DNA from: Monosporascus cannonballus
Lineage: Eukaryota; Ascomycota; Sordariomycetes; Xylariales
DNA length: 64,000 nucleotides
NCBI GenBank assembly: GCA_004154925.1
Contig: QJNS01000702.1
Span: 1 to 64,000 of the forward strand
Reading direction: 5' to 3'
In this document: one piece after another, positions 1 to 11,450 of the stretch
How the letters are laid out: each line of letters opens with the position of its first letter
Numbering within the stretch: position 1 is the stretch's first letter
Notes under the pieces: model-generated
Told to the model about the DNA's origin: nothing
The model's database searches: none
Seen by the model: the letters and a program-made list of their open reading frames with translations, nothing else
Position numbers and translations under genes: made by a program

Positions 1-601
1 AAGCGGATTGCATCATTGTACGGTCTACTTAGTATGGAATCAATTGATGAAGTGGCTGTTGAGATATTGTTATTTGAATGGAGAGGTTGTTATGGCGATG
101 GCTTCAAAATTGGGTGGAGCGTTGATGGGGTGGAGCGCGGATGGGGGGGTCATCTTAACACGCCAAAACATATGATATCCCAAAGTTGCGCACCATTATC
201 AGGTTCCTCTGCGCCCGTCCAAGAAACATAAGTAAATGAATTCTGGTAGAGTTCTTCTACTTGGATGCATTTCTAAATAATGCCTAGGCCCGAGCTATCC
301 GCCAGCTACGGGAAGACAGAGTGAGCTTCGAGCCGATCAGAAGACAGATCTTGCCTACCGCTCGTGGGGGTCGATGTGTGACACACCATCACCTAGCAAA
401 GCAACTCTCTGGTGGTAGATACTACGTTGCACCACTTCATAGTAAGTAGACTATCACTAGTTGGTGGAGTTACTGTGGAGACTTCTGCGTGATCCTGAAT
501 CCTTCTCTCGATGTGGTCTGACCCAGGGTGCTAATAGCGATTTCGCCAAGACCAAATAAAAGTCGGCAGGCGTAGAAGAAGAACAGAGGAAAACGAGATG
601 G
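1..601. other. Gene-poor flank upstream of the secreted enzyme gene
   Basis: This stretch has normal base composition with no RIP signature. Open frames here are short, have no recognisable domain and look like chance. It probably holds the upstream regulatory region of the gene starting at 693. I see no RNA gene or repeat in it. Confidence 0.5.
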
Positions 602-608
602 ATATAAA
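602..608 (+). promoter_or_regulatory. Candidate TATA box
   Basis: TATAAAA lies about 90 bp before the ATG at 693, a plausible distance for a fungal core promoter with a short leader. It overlaps the upstream in-frame ATG at 609, so that ATG would fall in or before the transcript start. This supports 693 as the true start. Sequence match only. Confidence 0.4.
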
Positions 609-692
609 ATGACGGAGGTGGACGAGACGACCTCAGTTTGGAAACTGTCGATACAAGGGATAGGCAAGCATTTCCAGCCATTCACCGCCAAC

Positions 693-2234
693 ATGCTTCT
701 CAAGACAGTCGCCGCCGTGGCATCACTGATGATGGCCACGGTTTATGGCGATGTCGTCAGATATCCACGTCCGTCAATTTACAACAAGTCGGCGCATTTC
801 GGGCTAAAAGTTAACGGCATCGATATGTATACGGTCAGCTACGCTCGCTACGACTACGTCCAACTTTCAATGGACGAAGGCAGTCCCACCGAATTCCGGA
901 TTCGCACACTAGATAGGAACCCAATCACCTCCTATACCATTACACCTCGGAAGTTGCCTATCAATGCTAAGGTCGAAGGCAACGAACTAGTGTTTTCAGT
1001 TAAACAGGCACATTATCTTATTGTGAAGATCAATGATAAAAAGCAATTCGTTATATTAGCGGACCCTTCAGAAAAAGGTGCACCCAACCCTGCTGGGAAG
1101 GGCGTTTACAATGTGCTCGACTACGGTGCAGATAACACTGGAGGCTCCGTCACCAAAGGGATCCAACAGGCTATGGACGAAGCGTCGAAATCCCCCGGCA
1201 ACGTTGTCTACGTCCCACCCGGTCTTTACACTATCGGCAATCTTCTCCTCCGCAACCAGACATCTTTGTATCTTGCTGGCGGATCAGTTTTGCGCTTTAC
1301 GGGAAACCCAGACGACTACACAACTCTTTACACCAAATCAGACCTTGGTCCGGGGACGTGGTGGATTCAGACCGAGTTTGGCTCAACCGATATCAAGGTG
1401 TACGGTCGCGGTACTATCGACGGCAATGGATATAATACTCGCAAAAACAAATTCATGGCGGACCTACTGGTCCCGGTTGGGACGAAGAACTTCAAATGCG
1501 ACGGAGTGCTGGTTCGAGACAGCTCTTTCTGGGCGGTAACACCTATTCAGGTCGAAGAAGCCACTTTTACTAATCTGAAAATCCTCAACCGCTTCGATGT
1601 AACCCAGGACGACGGAGTCGATGTGGTCGAGTCCACGAAAGTAAGGGTGATGCGAGCCATCGCGATTGCCAAAGATGACAGTTTTTCTACCAAGACCTGG
1701 CCGTACAAAACAGGCACGACTGTTCCCTACCCTTATCCGCCGCGGCCGCTAAAAGACGTGTTCTTCGATGATTGCCTGGCCTGGACTGATTGTTACGGCT
1801 ATAAGGTTGGGCAGGGTGTTTGGGAGGACCAGGACACTGTCACGTTTCAAAACAGCGTCGTCTATAGCGCGGCCGTGGGGATGGGAATTGACCACAAGTT
1901 TGGTACCGCGAAAGCGAGCCACATCACTTTCAGGAATATGGATATCGAGGGCTTGCATGGTAACGCCCATGGCCAAGCCTCCTGGCTAACCGTATACGTG
2001 CAACAAACGGGAAGTGGCGTGGGACCCGTTCAGAATGTTTACGTGAAAAACATCCGAGCGCGTGTCCAAGGATCGCGGCCTGGTAGGCTTCAGGGCTACG
2101 ACTCGTCTGCGATGGTAAGCAGGGTAACCTTTACTAACGTGTTGATGGGTAAAAATGCGAAACCGGCCACAACGCTGAAGGAGATGAATATGCTCGAAAC
2201 CAACTTCTCGGAGAATATCAAGATCGTCAACTGA
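693..2234 (+). CDS. Secreted right-handed beta-helix glycosidase, GH28-like (pectin-lyase fold)
   Basis: Intronless 513-residue reading frame. I choose ATG 693, not the in-frame ATG at 609, because it puts a classic signal peptide at the N-terminus (MLLKTVAAVASLMMATVYG, likely cut near residue 19), has A at -3 (gccaacATG), and lies downstream of a TATA box. After about 115 residues that look like a small beta-sandwich, the motif GVYNVLDYGAD (about residue 137) opens a pectin-lyase-fold domain: VPPGLYTIGNL, then GRGTIDGNG near 240, then repeating beta-helix coils to the end. Candidate catalytic Asp residues are D307 (QDDGVDV) and D328/D329 (AKDDSF). The 21-residue spacing equals that between the catalytic Asp residues of GH28 polygalacturonases. 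The usual GH28 GHG and RIK motifs are not present in recognisable form, so the substrate is unclear and GH49-like or another polysaccharide activity is possible. The frame is intact and unmutated although AT-rich decayed DNA begins about 250 bp downstream. Confidence 0.8.
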   Translation: MLLKTVAAVASLMMATVYGDVVRYPRPSIYNKSAHFGLKVNGIDMYTVSYARYDYVQLSMDEGSPTEFRIRTLDRNPITSYTITPRKLPINAKVEGNELVFSVKQAHYLIVKINDKKQFVILADPSEKGAPNPAGKGVYNVLDYGADNTGGSVTKGIQQAMDEASKSPGNVVYVPPGLYTIGNLLLRNQTSLYLAGGSVLRFTGNPDDYTTLYTKSDLGPGTWWIQTEFGSTDIKVYGRGTIDGNGYNTRKNKFMADLLVPVGTKNFKCDGVLVRDSSFWAVTPIQVEEATFTNLKILNRFDVTQDDGVDVVESTKVRVMRAIAIAKDDSFSTKTWPYKTGTTVPYPYPPRPLKDVFFDDCLAWTDCYGYKVGQGVWEDQDTVTFQNSVVYSAAVGMGIDHKFGTAKASHITFRNMDIEGLHGNAHGQASWLTVYVQQTGSGVGPVQNVYVKNIRARVQGSRPGRLQGYDSSAMVSRVTFTNVLMGKNAKPATTLKEMNMLETNFSENIKIVN

Positions 2235-2499
2235 GTCTGGGAGAAAAGCTCCACCTTTCCTAGGGCGGTGCTTTGGGATGTGGGACAATGGTTTCCGGGC
2301 GATTCGAGTCGGGCTGATGGAGAGTCCGTATCTATTAGCTAAGGCGACCTATATGTCTTATTCTTAGGAGCAGTTATTATCTTTAAGTCAGTATTATATC
2401 GTGTAATGATTTTTTATGTATTTGGCTCCGCCTAGAAAATAAGACTTGAACGTGTATCTATCTTGTGTGAATTTTCCTATTAAAATATTAACTTGATTC
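2235..2499. other. 3' flank and composition boundary
   Basis: The gene's 3' flank passes from balanced to strongly AT-rich DNA between about 2350 and 2500. No coding frame is visible. The gene's terminator probably lies here, but I cannot pick a poly(A) signal with confidence. The transition coincides with the outer end of element G. Confidence 0.5.
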
Positions 2500-2975
2500 G
2501 TTTAAGGAATAAATTTGAAAAATATTTATTTATAATTATATTTACCGTAACGGGTTTACTTATAATGCCTGTATTTAAAGTTTTTCAAAAAATATATTTA
2601 AAAACAGATATTATAAATATTTTAAATATACATTAAATGATTATATAAATTTCCTATTCGGTGCCGTCATTATCTTCGTTTCGTTTATTTATAATATTAA
2701 GGATATCTTAAGTAACGAAATTATGTTACAAACTGTTATTATTTAAATTCTAGAAATAATAAACGTTTATATGTTATTTTTAATTTAAAATACTTAAACG
2801 GCTTAATCTCTTATGCTTTTTAAGTTTTTTAATTCTTGTTATACAGTTTAAAAGATTTAAGGCGTCAAAACTTTTAAAATACTTAAGCCTATTACGTAAT
2901 TAGTTATTGTATCAGATTTAATTTCTTTTTACTCCGACTGTTTTTAAGTTCTTTAAGCCAGTTAAATTATAGTAC
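2500..2975 (-). repeat. 3' LTR of element G (left outer LTR, approximate start)
   Basis: Its inner half aligns well with the split LTR at 21964-22105 + 27692-27898, for example the shared order aataataaacg..., cttaaacggctt..., cttaagcctattacgtaattagtta. It ends in tatagta, readable as a RIP-altered end of the type ...CATAACA. The next bases, cgatcttgttttt, equal the reversed polypurine tract found beside other LTRs of this group. The outer end is blurred, so the start is approximate. Confidence 0.6.
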
Positions 2976-5958
2976 GATCTTGTTTTTTTTTTCGAATTTT
3001 TGTTCCGAAAACCTTTTATTAATAAGCCTTTTTTTCATTTTTTATTATATCTTGTTGGATCGAAACAGCCCGTTGACGTAAACGCATTAACTTTTTTATA
3101 TTAAAGCGAATTGTTCTTTTAGGTTTTATTATGTTATTTGCATTTATTATAAAAAGAAAAAGATAAAATATAAGGTTTTTCGAGATTTCGAAAAGTGTAC
3201 GTGATATGTTCGTTATAACGGTCCTTATAATATTTTGAAACCATTTAAAGCTGAATACTAAAAATTTCTTAACGAAAAAAAATCGTTTAAAACGTAAGGA
3301 AAAGCAGATTCGACAAACGTTACGTATTGCCGTTAATAAACTAGATCGTTTCTAGAAATAATAATAAATTCTCCGTTATCGACGTATGAAAATATTTCGT
3401 CGTAATATTGAAAGTGCTAAAATAATAAAGGAATTCGATAGTTTTAAGCCAAAATAAAAGTAATTAATAGTCGAAATAATTACGTTAATACGAGCCGTAA
3501 CCTTTTCCGATTAGGCTAGTTTTAGTATTACCGATTGGTTAATTATTAACTGAAACAATTTATAAAACGTTTCGGACGTTGTTAATAGAAATTCTTTAAT
3601 AGACATTAGGTATTTATAAGGTCTTTTGCAGGCTTTTAGGTATTTTTAAAAACCGAATAATTTTTCTACTTAATTAGGTATTTAATAAATCCGTTTTTGG
3701 TACGTTAAAAACTTTTTTTATTTTATACGCAACTTCGGTTTTTTATATATATTTTTATCCCGTTTGAAGCTTAATGGTATTTATTACTAGTTTTGATAAA
3801 AAAAGTATAGAAAATAAAATAAAACTGAATTATTAGTAAAACCTTTACTTACTAATCATTTTATAAACCTTTCCTAATTGTTTTATAGAAACAAATATAT
3901 TTAAAATTAAATTCTTTATTAGTTTGTTTTAAATATTTTTTTAAAACGAAATAAACTATCTTTTTCTTTTTGATAATTATGCTTTTTAATTTCTTATATT
4001 ACAATATTTATTTATTTAATTATATACGAATTTTAGTTTTAGTTTTATTTTTAATATAAAGCTTAAGGCTGTTTCGACGTAAACAATATTTTAATATTAA
4101 TAAATTTTTATATTTATTTTTTTAACAACAAAATATGAAAACGAAATCTACATTTATGAAAGGTATTTTTATGCTTTGAAATATGTATTATTATTTACTA
4201 ATACGTAATAAATAATATTCAATTTAACGATTTTATTCATATTTGATATAAAATTATAAATACGTTCTTATTATTAAATTTAATTATTTTATTTCTTCAT
4301 TTGTTTCAAGATTAAATATGTTAAAGAATTTATAGTTTAAACAGATTTATATTGCCAGAGCTTGCTAACGTTTTAAACTAAATATAATTTTGTATTAAAA
4401 ATAACTTTATTTAATAATATAATAACATTTAAGATGTTTTTAAACAAAACATGTATTACTTGTTTGGTATTAATGTATTCGTGACAAGGTAAAAAATAAA
4501 ACAATTTTGTAAATTTATCAATAATGACGAAAATAGTATTCTAAAATATTTTTATTATTGAATTTTTAAAATAAGGGAGGTTTAATAATAAAATCAATAG
4601 TAAACAAATTTTATGATTTTACAAAAATTAATCACGGGTATAATTTTTTGCAAGGTTTATATTATTACGTTTAACCATATTATAATTTCTTTTGATTATA
4701 TTCTTTATATTATTATTTTGATGTCTAAAGAAATAATAAATAACGTAAACCTATTTTAAAATTATATATAATTTTGAATATACGTATAACGAATATATAT
4801 ATATATAACGTACTATATTTATGTAAATTTGTTTTTTAAAATTTTGTAACTTATATAATTTTTATTTTTTTGATAAATTACCGTTATATTTTTTTAGTTT
4901 TTTAATACATGTTACATAGTATAACTCGAATTAATATAACTTTACGTAAATATAGATATATTTCTAGTATAACATTAAAAGTTATATAAATAATTTTATT
5001 TAATTTATTTTGCGAAATTTGATCATTTATTCAAAATATTAGTTTAGCTGTTTTTTAAACCCGTTTTATATATAATAACAAAATCGAAATTCGTTAGTTT
5101 CTTTACATATTATAATTATCGTTCAGTAAATGCGTTTATCGTAATAAAAGGGATGAAATTTTAGTAATTTATATAAGTTTTCACTTAGTAAACTTTTTGG
5201 TTAAAAATCTATATGTCTTCGAAAATTGATGATGATAAATATAACTTCTTTATCGAAAATAAGGCAGCGAAATTCGGCTCTTTATAACCTATGCACAAAT
5301 TACAATAAAATATAATTTCTCTTTATTTTTCCGTTATCCAATGATCGCGTTTGACGTATAATCCGAAGTATCGGTTTTTAATTCGATACAATATATTAAA
5401 TCCTATATAAATTGTATTGGCGTTTTACTAATCGGATCTTTAATTTCATGAAAAGCTTTTGTTATTTATAAAATTTATTTAAAAAGTTTTTCTAACGAAC
5501 TTTATAAAAAAAATAATTTAAATAAAATTTGGAATAAGCTTTTTATGATAATTAGCAAATCTAAAAGTACTTATACCTTTTTAATTATAATTAGTATTTA
5601 TATTTTATAATTATATAGAGTTGTTATGGTTTACTTAAATATGCTAGGGGATAATAATATATTTTAAGTATTCCGGTTATTTATAGCATTAACCCTTTTA
5701 TATTGAATAATAATTCTATATTTTATAAGATTTAAAAACTGTAAAAATATATTCTACATATACTTCCTTCGTTATCGAATATATAAACATATTGTTAAAA
5801 TAATATATGATAAAAACAACAAAATACTTTAGTACTATATATTATATTATCTTTAAAAAATTGCTAATGCGTTTATAAATTTTATTTGTATATTTCTTTT
5901 AATTTGTATGACATTATATCCGTTTTGAAAATTAAATTCTATGAATTTATAACGAACC
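2976..5958 (-). mobile_element. Element G, Ty3/gypsy chromovirus, internal 3' half (RIP-degraded)
   Basis: Reads on the minus strand. Near 5775-5820 the minus strand encodes VVFIIYYFNNMFIYS, the Y-x-D-D reverse transcriptase box with both Asp codons turned to Asn by G-to-A change. Near 3590-3690 it matches the chromodomain and pol-end region also seen at 59150 and 37480. The sequence is stopped in every frame by TAA and TAG codons. It is interrupted after 5958 by element Q and resumes at 13206. The bases just before Q (gaacc) are the left target-site copy. Complete related copies in this window have about 5.9 kb of internal sequence, so only part of G lies here. Confidence 0.7.
3281..3358 (+). 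pseudogene. Remnant of the antisense accessory ORF in element G (coiled-coil part)
   Basis: A short + frame, antisense to pol, reads NRLKRKEKQIRQTLRIAVNK and on to a TAG. It matches the basic helical stretch of the antisense ORF of E (ESKRLKKEKLKAEKSLSKAF) in composition and in the RLK-KEK pattern, and lies at the same place between pol end and 3' LTR. The rest of the ORF in G is too decayed to follow. Confidence 0.3.
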
Positions 5959-6378
5959 TGTTATACATCCACCTGGAGGTATAAGCAATATCCGAAAAGG
6001 GTCTTGATTTGCAGGTAATAATAAGGCGAAAAATGATTTAATATGTTCGTTAAGGAGATTTCAAGGTATTCCTTTTTTAATTAAAGAACGGTATAATTGT
6101 TTTTGGCTAAAAGCTTAAATTGATAATTAAGGAACGAAAAACTAAGTAAATAGCTATTTACATAAAAGACCTAAATTTTATATATCCTTTTTATCCTTTA
6201 TGTCTTTTATGGTTTCTGGGGATCTCGAAAAACCATATTATCTGTCGTCCACAAATCTCCTGGTATTTTTGGAGATTAATAAAAACCTAAAGTTTATCCG
6301 ATAAAAGGTGGAGATCCCGAACGTTTTCAACTTCCTGGACCTCCTTTGGGCCTAATAGAATCCCTTTTAAATGTAATA
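5959..6378 (-). repeat. 3' LTR of element Q
   Basis: Pairs with 12785-13205. It begins TGTTATACATCCACC and ends AAATGTAATA, where the other copy begins TATTATATATCTACC and ends GAACGTAACA. The differences are almost all C/T or G/A. Compared with the body, parts of both LTRs keep more G+C (for example 6200-6360). Confidence 0.9.
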
Positions 6379-7089
6379 TTATTCCTTTTTTTCCAGGATT
6401 TTTGTTTCCAAAGATAAAAAAAGTAAGTCCTTAACTTCTTTTCCTTTTTTACGTTATAATATTATATTTAATTATATTGGATAAATTTGGAAAATATATT
6501 AAATTTTTTACTAAAAGTCGTTACGAATTAATTAAGTTAATTTTTTAATTTGGTTTCGAAATTATGCCGTATACGTATTATTTCGAAAAAAAGCTTTTTT
6601 GTAAAATATTAAAAAATTAAAAAAGTTATTAAAATTATTTGGCGGCCAATATTTAATCTTGCAATAAAAATTATATTTCGCTTTTATCGCTTAAAAATAT
6701 TTGGGCCGAAAAATTCCGGATAAACCGAAAAAAACGTTTAATTATTTAATAATTCCAAAAATTATTTAATCGCATTATTTGGTTAGATCGTTAATTTAAA
6801 TAATTATATTCCAAAAAAATGTTATTTATTTAAAAGGGGCTTAAAAACATAGATAAATTAAAGGAACGAAAAAAACTAAATACGAAGAAAGATCGTAAAA
6901 AAAAGAAGCAAGCATAATTTATTTCAAAATTAAATATATTAATGGAAGTATTTATTTTTTTCGATTAAAACGCCGTAAGGGTTAATTTAAATAAAAAACC
7001 GTTATTACTTACAACCTTAGCCGTATTAAAAATAATTAATTAAAATTTTGGCAATAAAACGTCTTAATTAGGTTTATTATATTCGTTAA

Positions 7090-7422
7090 GTAATTAAATA
7101 ATTCTTACGTATTTTTTTTATATAAATATCTTTTTTATTTAATTAGGTATTGGATTTTACTTTTAATTATTTTAAAATCTAATATTCGTTTAATTTCGTA
7201 TTCGTTAAAATCTTTTTCGAATTTTAAGTTTATTTTTAACGGGATATTTTTAAGTATTAATTTAAATAAAAAAATATGGAAAATAAAATATATCTTTATA
7301 TTTTTGGGTAATAATAATTTATAATTAATTTTAGAAATAATTTTGTTAATTTTAAACGGTTTAAGTTTTTTGAAATTAAGTTTATTATTAAGTTTTTTTA
7401 TTTTGATTTGTAAAATGTTCAA
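7090..7422 (-). pseudogene. Pol C-terminus of Q: integrase tail plus chromodomain
   Basis: An open minus-strand stretch carries the integrase C-terminal signature (KPFKINKIISKINYKLLLP, then FIFHIFLFK), followed by the chromodomain start YEIKRILDFKIIKSKIQYLI. Past a Trp codon turned into a stop it continues as KRYLYKKNT-x-E, matching the usual KWKGY...ENTWEP core. Chromodomains on integrase define chromoviruses and in studied members guide integration to histone-marked heterochromatin. The stops mean it is dead. Confidence 0.8.
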
Positions 7423-9059
7423 AATTACGTTTTATTTCTGGCGTAATAAGTAAACCTTATTTTTTTTCGTTAAAATTAATCTTTTAATTTTTTTTATTAT
7501 AATACTAGGTTATTTGTTATTAAAAAAATCGTAATTTATTTTGAAAACGGGCCTGGATCGTTTTAATCATTATAATTAATATTTTTACTTTTGGGATAAT
7601 CGTAATAATTTTTAATATCTTATTAAGTAATTATTTAAATCGTTTTATTTTTATATTATATCCATATATAACTATATAAAAAAATACGCCTATATTTTTG
7701 TTAATTAATATATTATAAACGATTTATGTTAATAATAAAAGTTTTACTTAATTATTTTATTAATAATTAACGTAACTTCGTAAATATTATTTTAAAGTTA
7801 AATTTAATTTTTCGGTTTAGTTATCCGTTTAGGAATAATACGTTATCGAAAACTTAAATTTAATATTAATTTGTTTAAAAAATTAATACCGAATTTTAAA
7901 ATAAATAACGTATTTCGGTTTAAAACGATTTTTTTAGATATTTTATATTTATTAAGGTATTATTTAATAAAGGCGTAAGTTAATTATTTTGCCGTTATAT
8001 TTCTTTTAAAAAATAAAAAATACCCATATTTGGTAAATTTATTAATAATTACCTATATTCCGTTATATTCGACTTTAATAATTAGGTTTTTAAATAAAAA
8101 TAAGTTAATAATAAAATCCTAAATTATAATATTTTATATTTTATCCGGAATATCGGTAAGTTATAGTAACCCGTAAAACTTATGGCATATTACCTTAGCC
8201 TTATTATAAACGTTGCAATTTTTGATAATTATTTTAACTATATGGTATAATTTAAGGAAATTATAATTTTTTATAGCCGTCGGGTAATTTTAAAAATTCT
8301 TTAATATCTATGTAATAAGTCCTTATGGAATTCCTTTACGAATTATTTTTATTAATCCTTAAGAATATAAATTTTGTTATGATATAATAATTGATTTTTA
8401 GGTTATTCTTTTAGTTATTAAATTTTTTTTTATTTTTTTGTATTATAAAAATTCCGGAACCGTATTAAGAATTCGATAATTAATTTTTTTATTATCTTAT
8501 ACAAATATATAATTTTATTTTTATTATATTATAATATTTGCATATTTTTTTTTAGGAATTTTAAAATCGTAATTTTTTTTACGATTAAAAATATCCGTTT
8601 GGATATTTTCCTTTTTTTGATATAATATATTTTAAAGTTAAATCTGGGTAAAAAAATCCATTATTTTTTATATCGTTTATTTAGCTTTTAAGTTTTTATA
8701 AATTGCATAAAGTTTTTGTAATTAAAATAAATATTAAAAAGTTTTTTTATTCCGTTAAAAAAAAGTTCTTATTTTTTAAATGTATTAATAATTATTAATA
8801 ACTTTTTATCGTAAATCTGGTATTTAAGTTTTATATTTCGGAATATTTTAAAATAATATGCCACTGGGTATTATTTGCCGTTACCTTTTTGTTATTCCAA
8901 AATTGCGCCTAAGGTATATTTTAAAATATTTATTTTCAATCGTTTCGTTTTATTTAAATTTGGCATCCTTATAATAAATCCGTTAATAATTATTTTTTTT
9001 AATTCCCGGAACATTTTTTTTATTTCCTTTAAAAATTCGAATTTTTTTCTAACGTATTT

Positions 9060-9500
9060 TTTGATAATAAGTTTCGTTAAAAGCTTAATTATGTCTTTAT
9101 ATCCCTTAATTAGGCCGCGTACGTAACCCGTAAATCCTAAGATTTGTCGGATATTTGTAACGGTCGCCTTATTAGGGATAGGTTAGTCCTTAATTGTTTT
9201 TAATTTGGAACGTTAAATTTAAATTTGTCTTAATATAAAAATAAATCCTAAAAAATCCAATTTTTAGATATGCCATATGCTTTTAATAAAGTTAATTCGA
9301 ATATTAATTTCGTCCAAAGTTTTAAATACTTAAGCAACATATTTCTTATGTTTTTTTAGGGTTTCGGAATAAATAAGGATATCGTCGAAATAGACAAATA
9401 CAAATTTATCCAAAAATTATCGGAAAATGGTTATTACCAAATTTTGGAAACTGGCAGGAGCATTAATAAATCCCATAGGTATTACTTTATATTCGTAAAG
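9060..9500 (-). pseudogene. Reverse transcriptase of Q (palm and thumb)
   Basis: The minus strand reads IPMGFINAPASFQNLV (about 9440-9485), then FVFVYFDDILIYS at 9366-9404, then after more decay NIRQILGFTGYVRGLIKGYK (about 9095-9170), the typical link to RNase H. Both catalytic Asp codons of YFDD are GAC/GAT and survive, unlike most copies in this window. Surrounding frames contain stops, so the gene is inactive. Confidence 0.85.
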
Positions 9501-11408
9501 TCCATATATTATCCTAAATGCTATTTTTCATTTTTTTCTTTTGGCCATTTTGATACAGTAATAACTATTACGAAAATTAAGCGCCATAAATTATTTAATT
9601 TTTTAGCATTTTCTTTCAAAATATTTATAAAAATTAAGGGATATCCGTTTTTAATCGTAATATTATTTAATTATTTATAATTAATTATTTTTCGGTAAAT
9701 AAAGTTTCCGTCCTTATTAATCCTTTATTTATTATCCTTAGTTTTTGATATTATAAAAATTAGATATTTAATAAAGGAATTAAAAAATTAAATATATCTT
9801 TTTTTCAAATCTAATTATATGCTTTTTTATAAAATTTTTAACTTTTCTAGGTTTATATGGTAAATCTTATAAAACTTAGGATAATGCCCTTTTTTAATAA
9901 ATATCCGGTAATCCCATTAACCGTATAGCAGTAATTCGTAATTTTCTTTATTTTTAAATAATTTTTTAAATCCTTAATACTCCGGAAATACCGTAAAAAT
10001 CTAATTAGGAACCCGTATTTCCTTAATAACATAACAAATTTTTCGATTATTTTTATTTGGTATTTCGTCCTAGGAAAATATTTACTTTTTTTAATTAATC
10101 CGTAAATTATTAAAATAAAACCAAGGTATTCCTAAAATAATGTCATATCCGGAGATATTAGCGATATCCAGTAAGACGCGTTTTTAATATCCTTAAATTT
10201 ATATTGGGAATTTTTCCGTTTTTCGAAAAACTTGTTCGTTTTCGTAAATGGATAAGTTGCCGTTTACCATACGCAATTTGTAAAACTTTAATTTGTATTT
10301 CCAGGGAATTTGATATTTTTCCGTTATTACGGAAAAAATAAAATTACTTTTTATTCCGGAATTAATTATAGCCTTAAATACCTTACCTTTATATCGGAAA
10401 AAAATCTTAATTTAATTATGCGTTCTTTTTGTTATTTCGTATAAGGTTTTGTTAATTAAGGATTTTTGATACCTTATTTTCGAAAACCTTTATAATTTTT
10501 TGATTTCTGATAATTTCCGACTTAAGCGAACCTTTATTCGTAAGTTTTTTTTAATAGCATATTTGGTACATTAATCGTTTTTGTACCGAAATTATGTTTT
10601 CTTGCCGTACTTGTATTAAGGTTTTAAAATCTGGTTCTTTTTCTGGTTTACCTTTTTATTCCGTATTTCCCAAATCATAAAATCAAAAAGTAAATTTCCG
10701 AAAAAGGTATTCTTATATTTAAGAATTCGTATTAAATATAAGGTATCGGGGAATAATACAGATATCCTTATAATATAACCTTTTAATTCTGTTTTAATTC
10801 AAAATATAAGTAATAAAACCTAAGGTATTTTGGCTATCGGGAAATTTTAGTATATCGGTATTTATCGTTTAATTTAGTAAAAATCTTATTATTTTATCCG
10901 GGCCAAAAATTATTATTTTCTTTAGCTTTAAAATAAATAAAATAATCGTCCTAATAGCAAATAGTAAAATATAATAAGTCGTAAAAATTTACCGATAATA
11001 TTTTTTTATAAATAATATATTTTGGAAGTTTGCAAAGCTTTAAGGATAATTATCCGTAATTGTTAATATTTAATCGAAATTAATTATCCTTTATATATAT
11101 CTTATATTTCTAGGAATTAAAGTAATATTAATATTTTAATTTTATAATTATTTTAAAAACCGTTTATCCGGGATAATATTTATAGATTTTAATTTTAAAA
11201 TCTTGGCAAATTAAATAATTTTCGTACTTTAGGATATCGTTCGGAATTTAAATAATTATAATAATAATAAATTCTGGCTAGGAAAAAATCGAATTAACTT
11301 TTTTCTCCTTTTTTTACTTTATTATTAATTTTTTGTTCGGTTATTTTAACTTTTTTCTAAAGTTAAAAAATTCCTTTTTTTTTTGGAATTCCTCTTAGCG
11401 GGAAAATA

Positions 11409-11450
11409 ACATTCACTTTTGAAATATCCCTTTTTGCCATAATTAAAACA
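11409..11450 (-). pseudogene. Gag zinc knuckle of Q
   Basis: Minus strand CFNYGKKGYFKSEC fits C-x2-C-x4-H-x4-C with the second Cys and the His both read as Tyr, as expected from G-to-A and C-to-T changes. It marks nucleocapsid and lies upstream of pol in the element's own direction. The open minus frame just beside it (11453-11641) is Lys/Arg-rich Gag. Confidence 0.75.

Noticed and set aside
16..231. 71-codon open frame on the + strand upstream of the enzyme gene
   Set aside because: No domain, no recognisable start context, low-complexity composition; length is expected by chance in balanced DNA.
609..692. Upstream in-frame ATG extending the enzyme by 28 residues
   Set aside because: It would bury the signal peptide, and it overlaps the TATA-like element; ATG 693 fits better.
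457..739. Two minus-strand frames overlapping the enzyme's start
   Set aside because: Shadows of the coding region and its leader, no domain.
7135..7422. 95-residue frame as a free-standing small gene
   Set aside because: It is the integrase tail and chromodomain of element Q, with the frame continuing through RIP stops.
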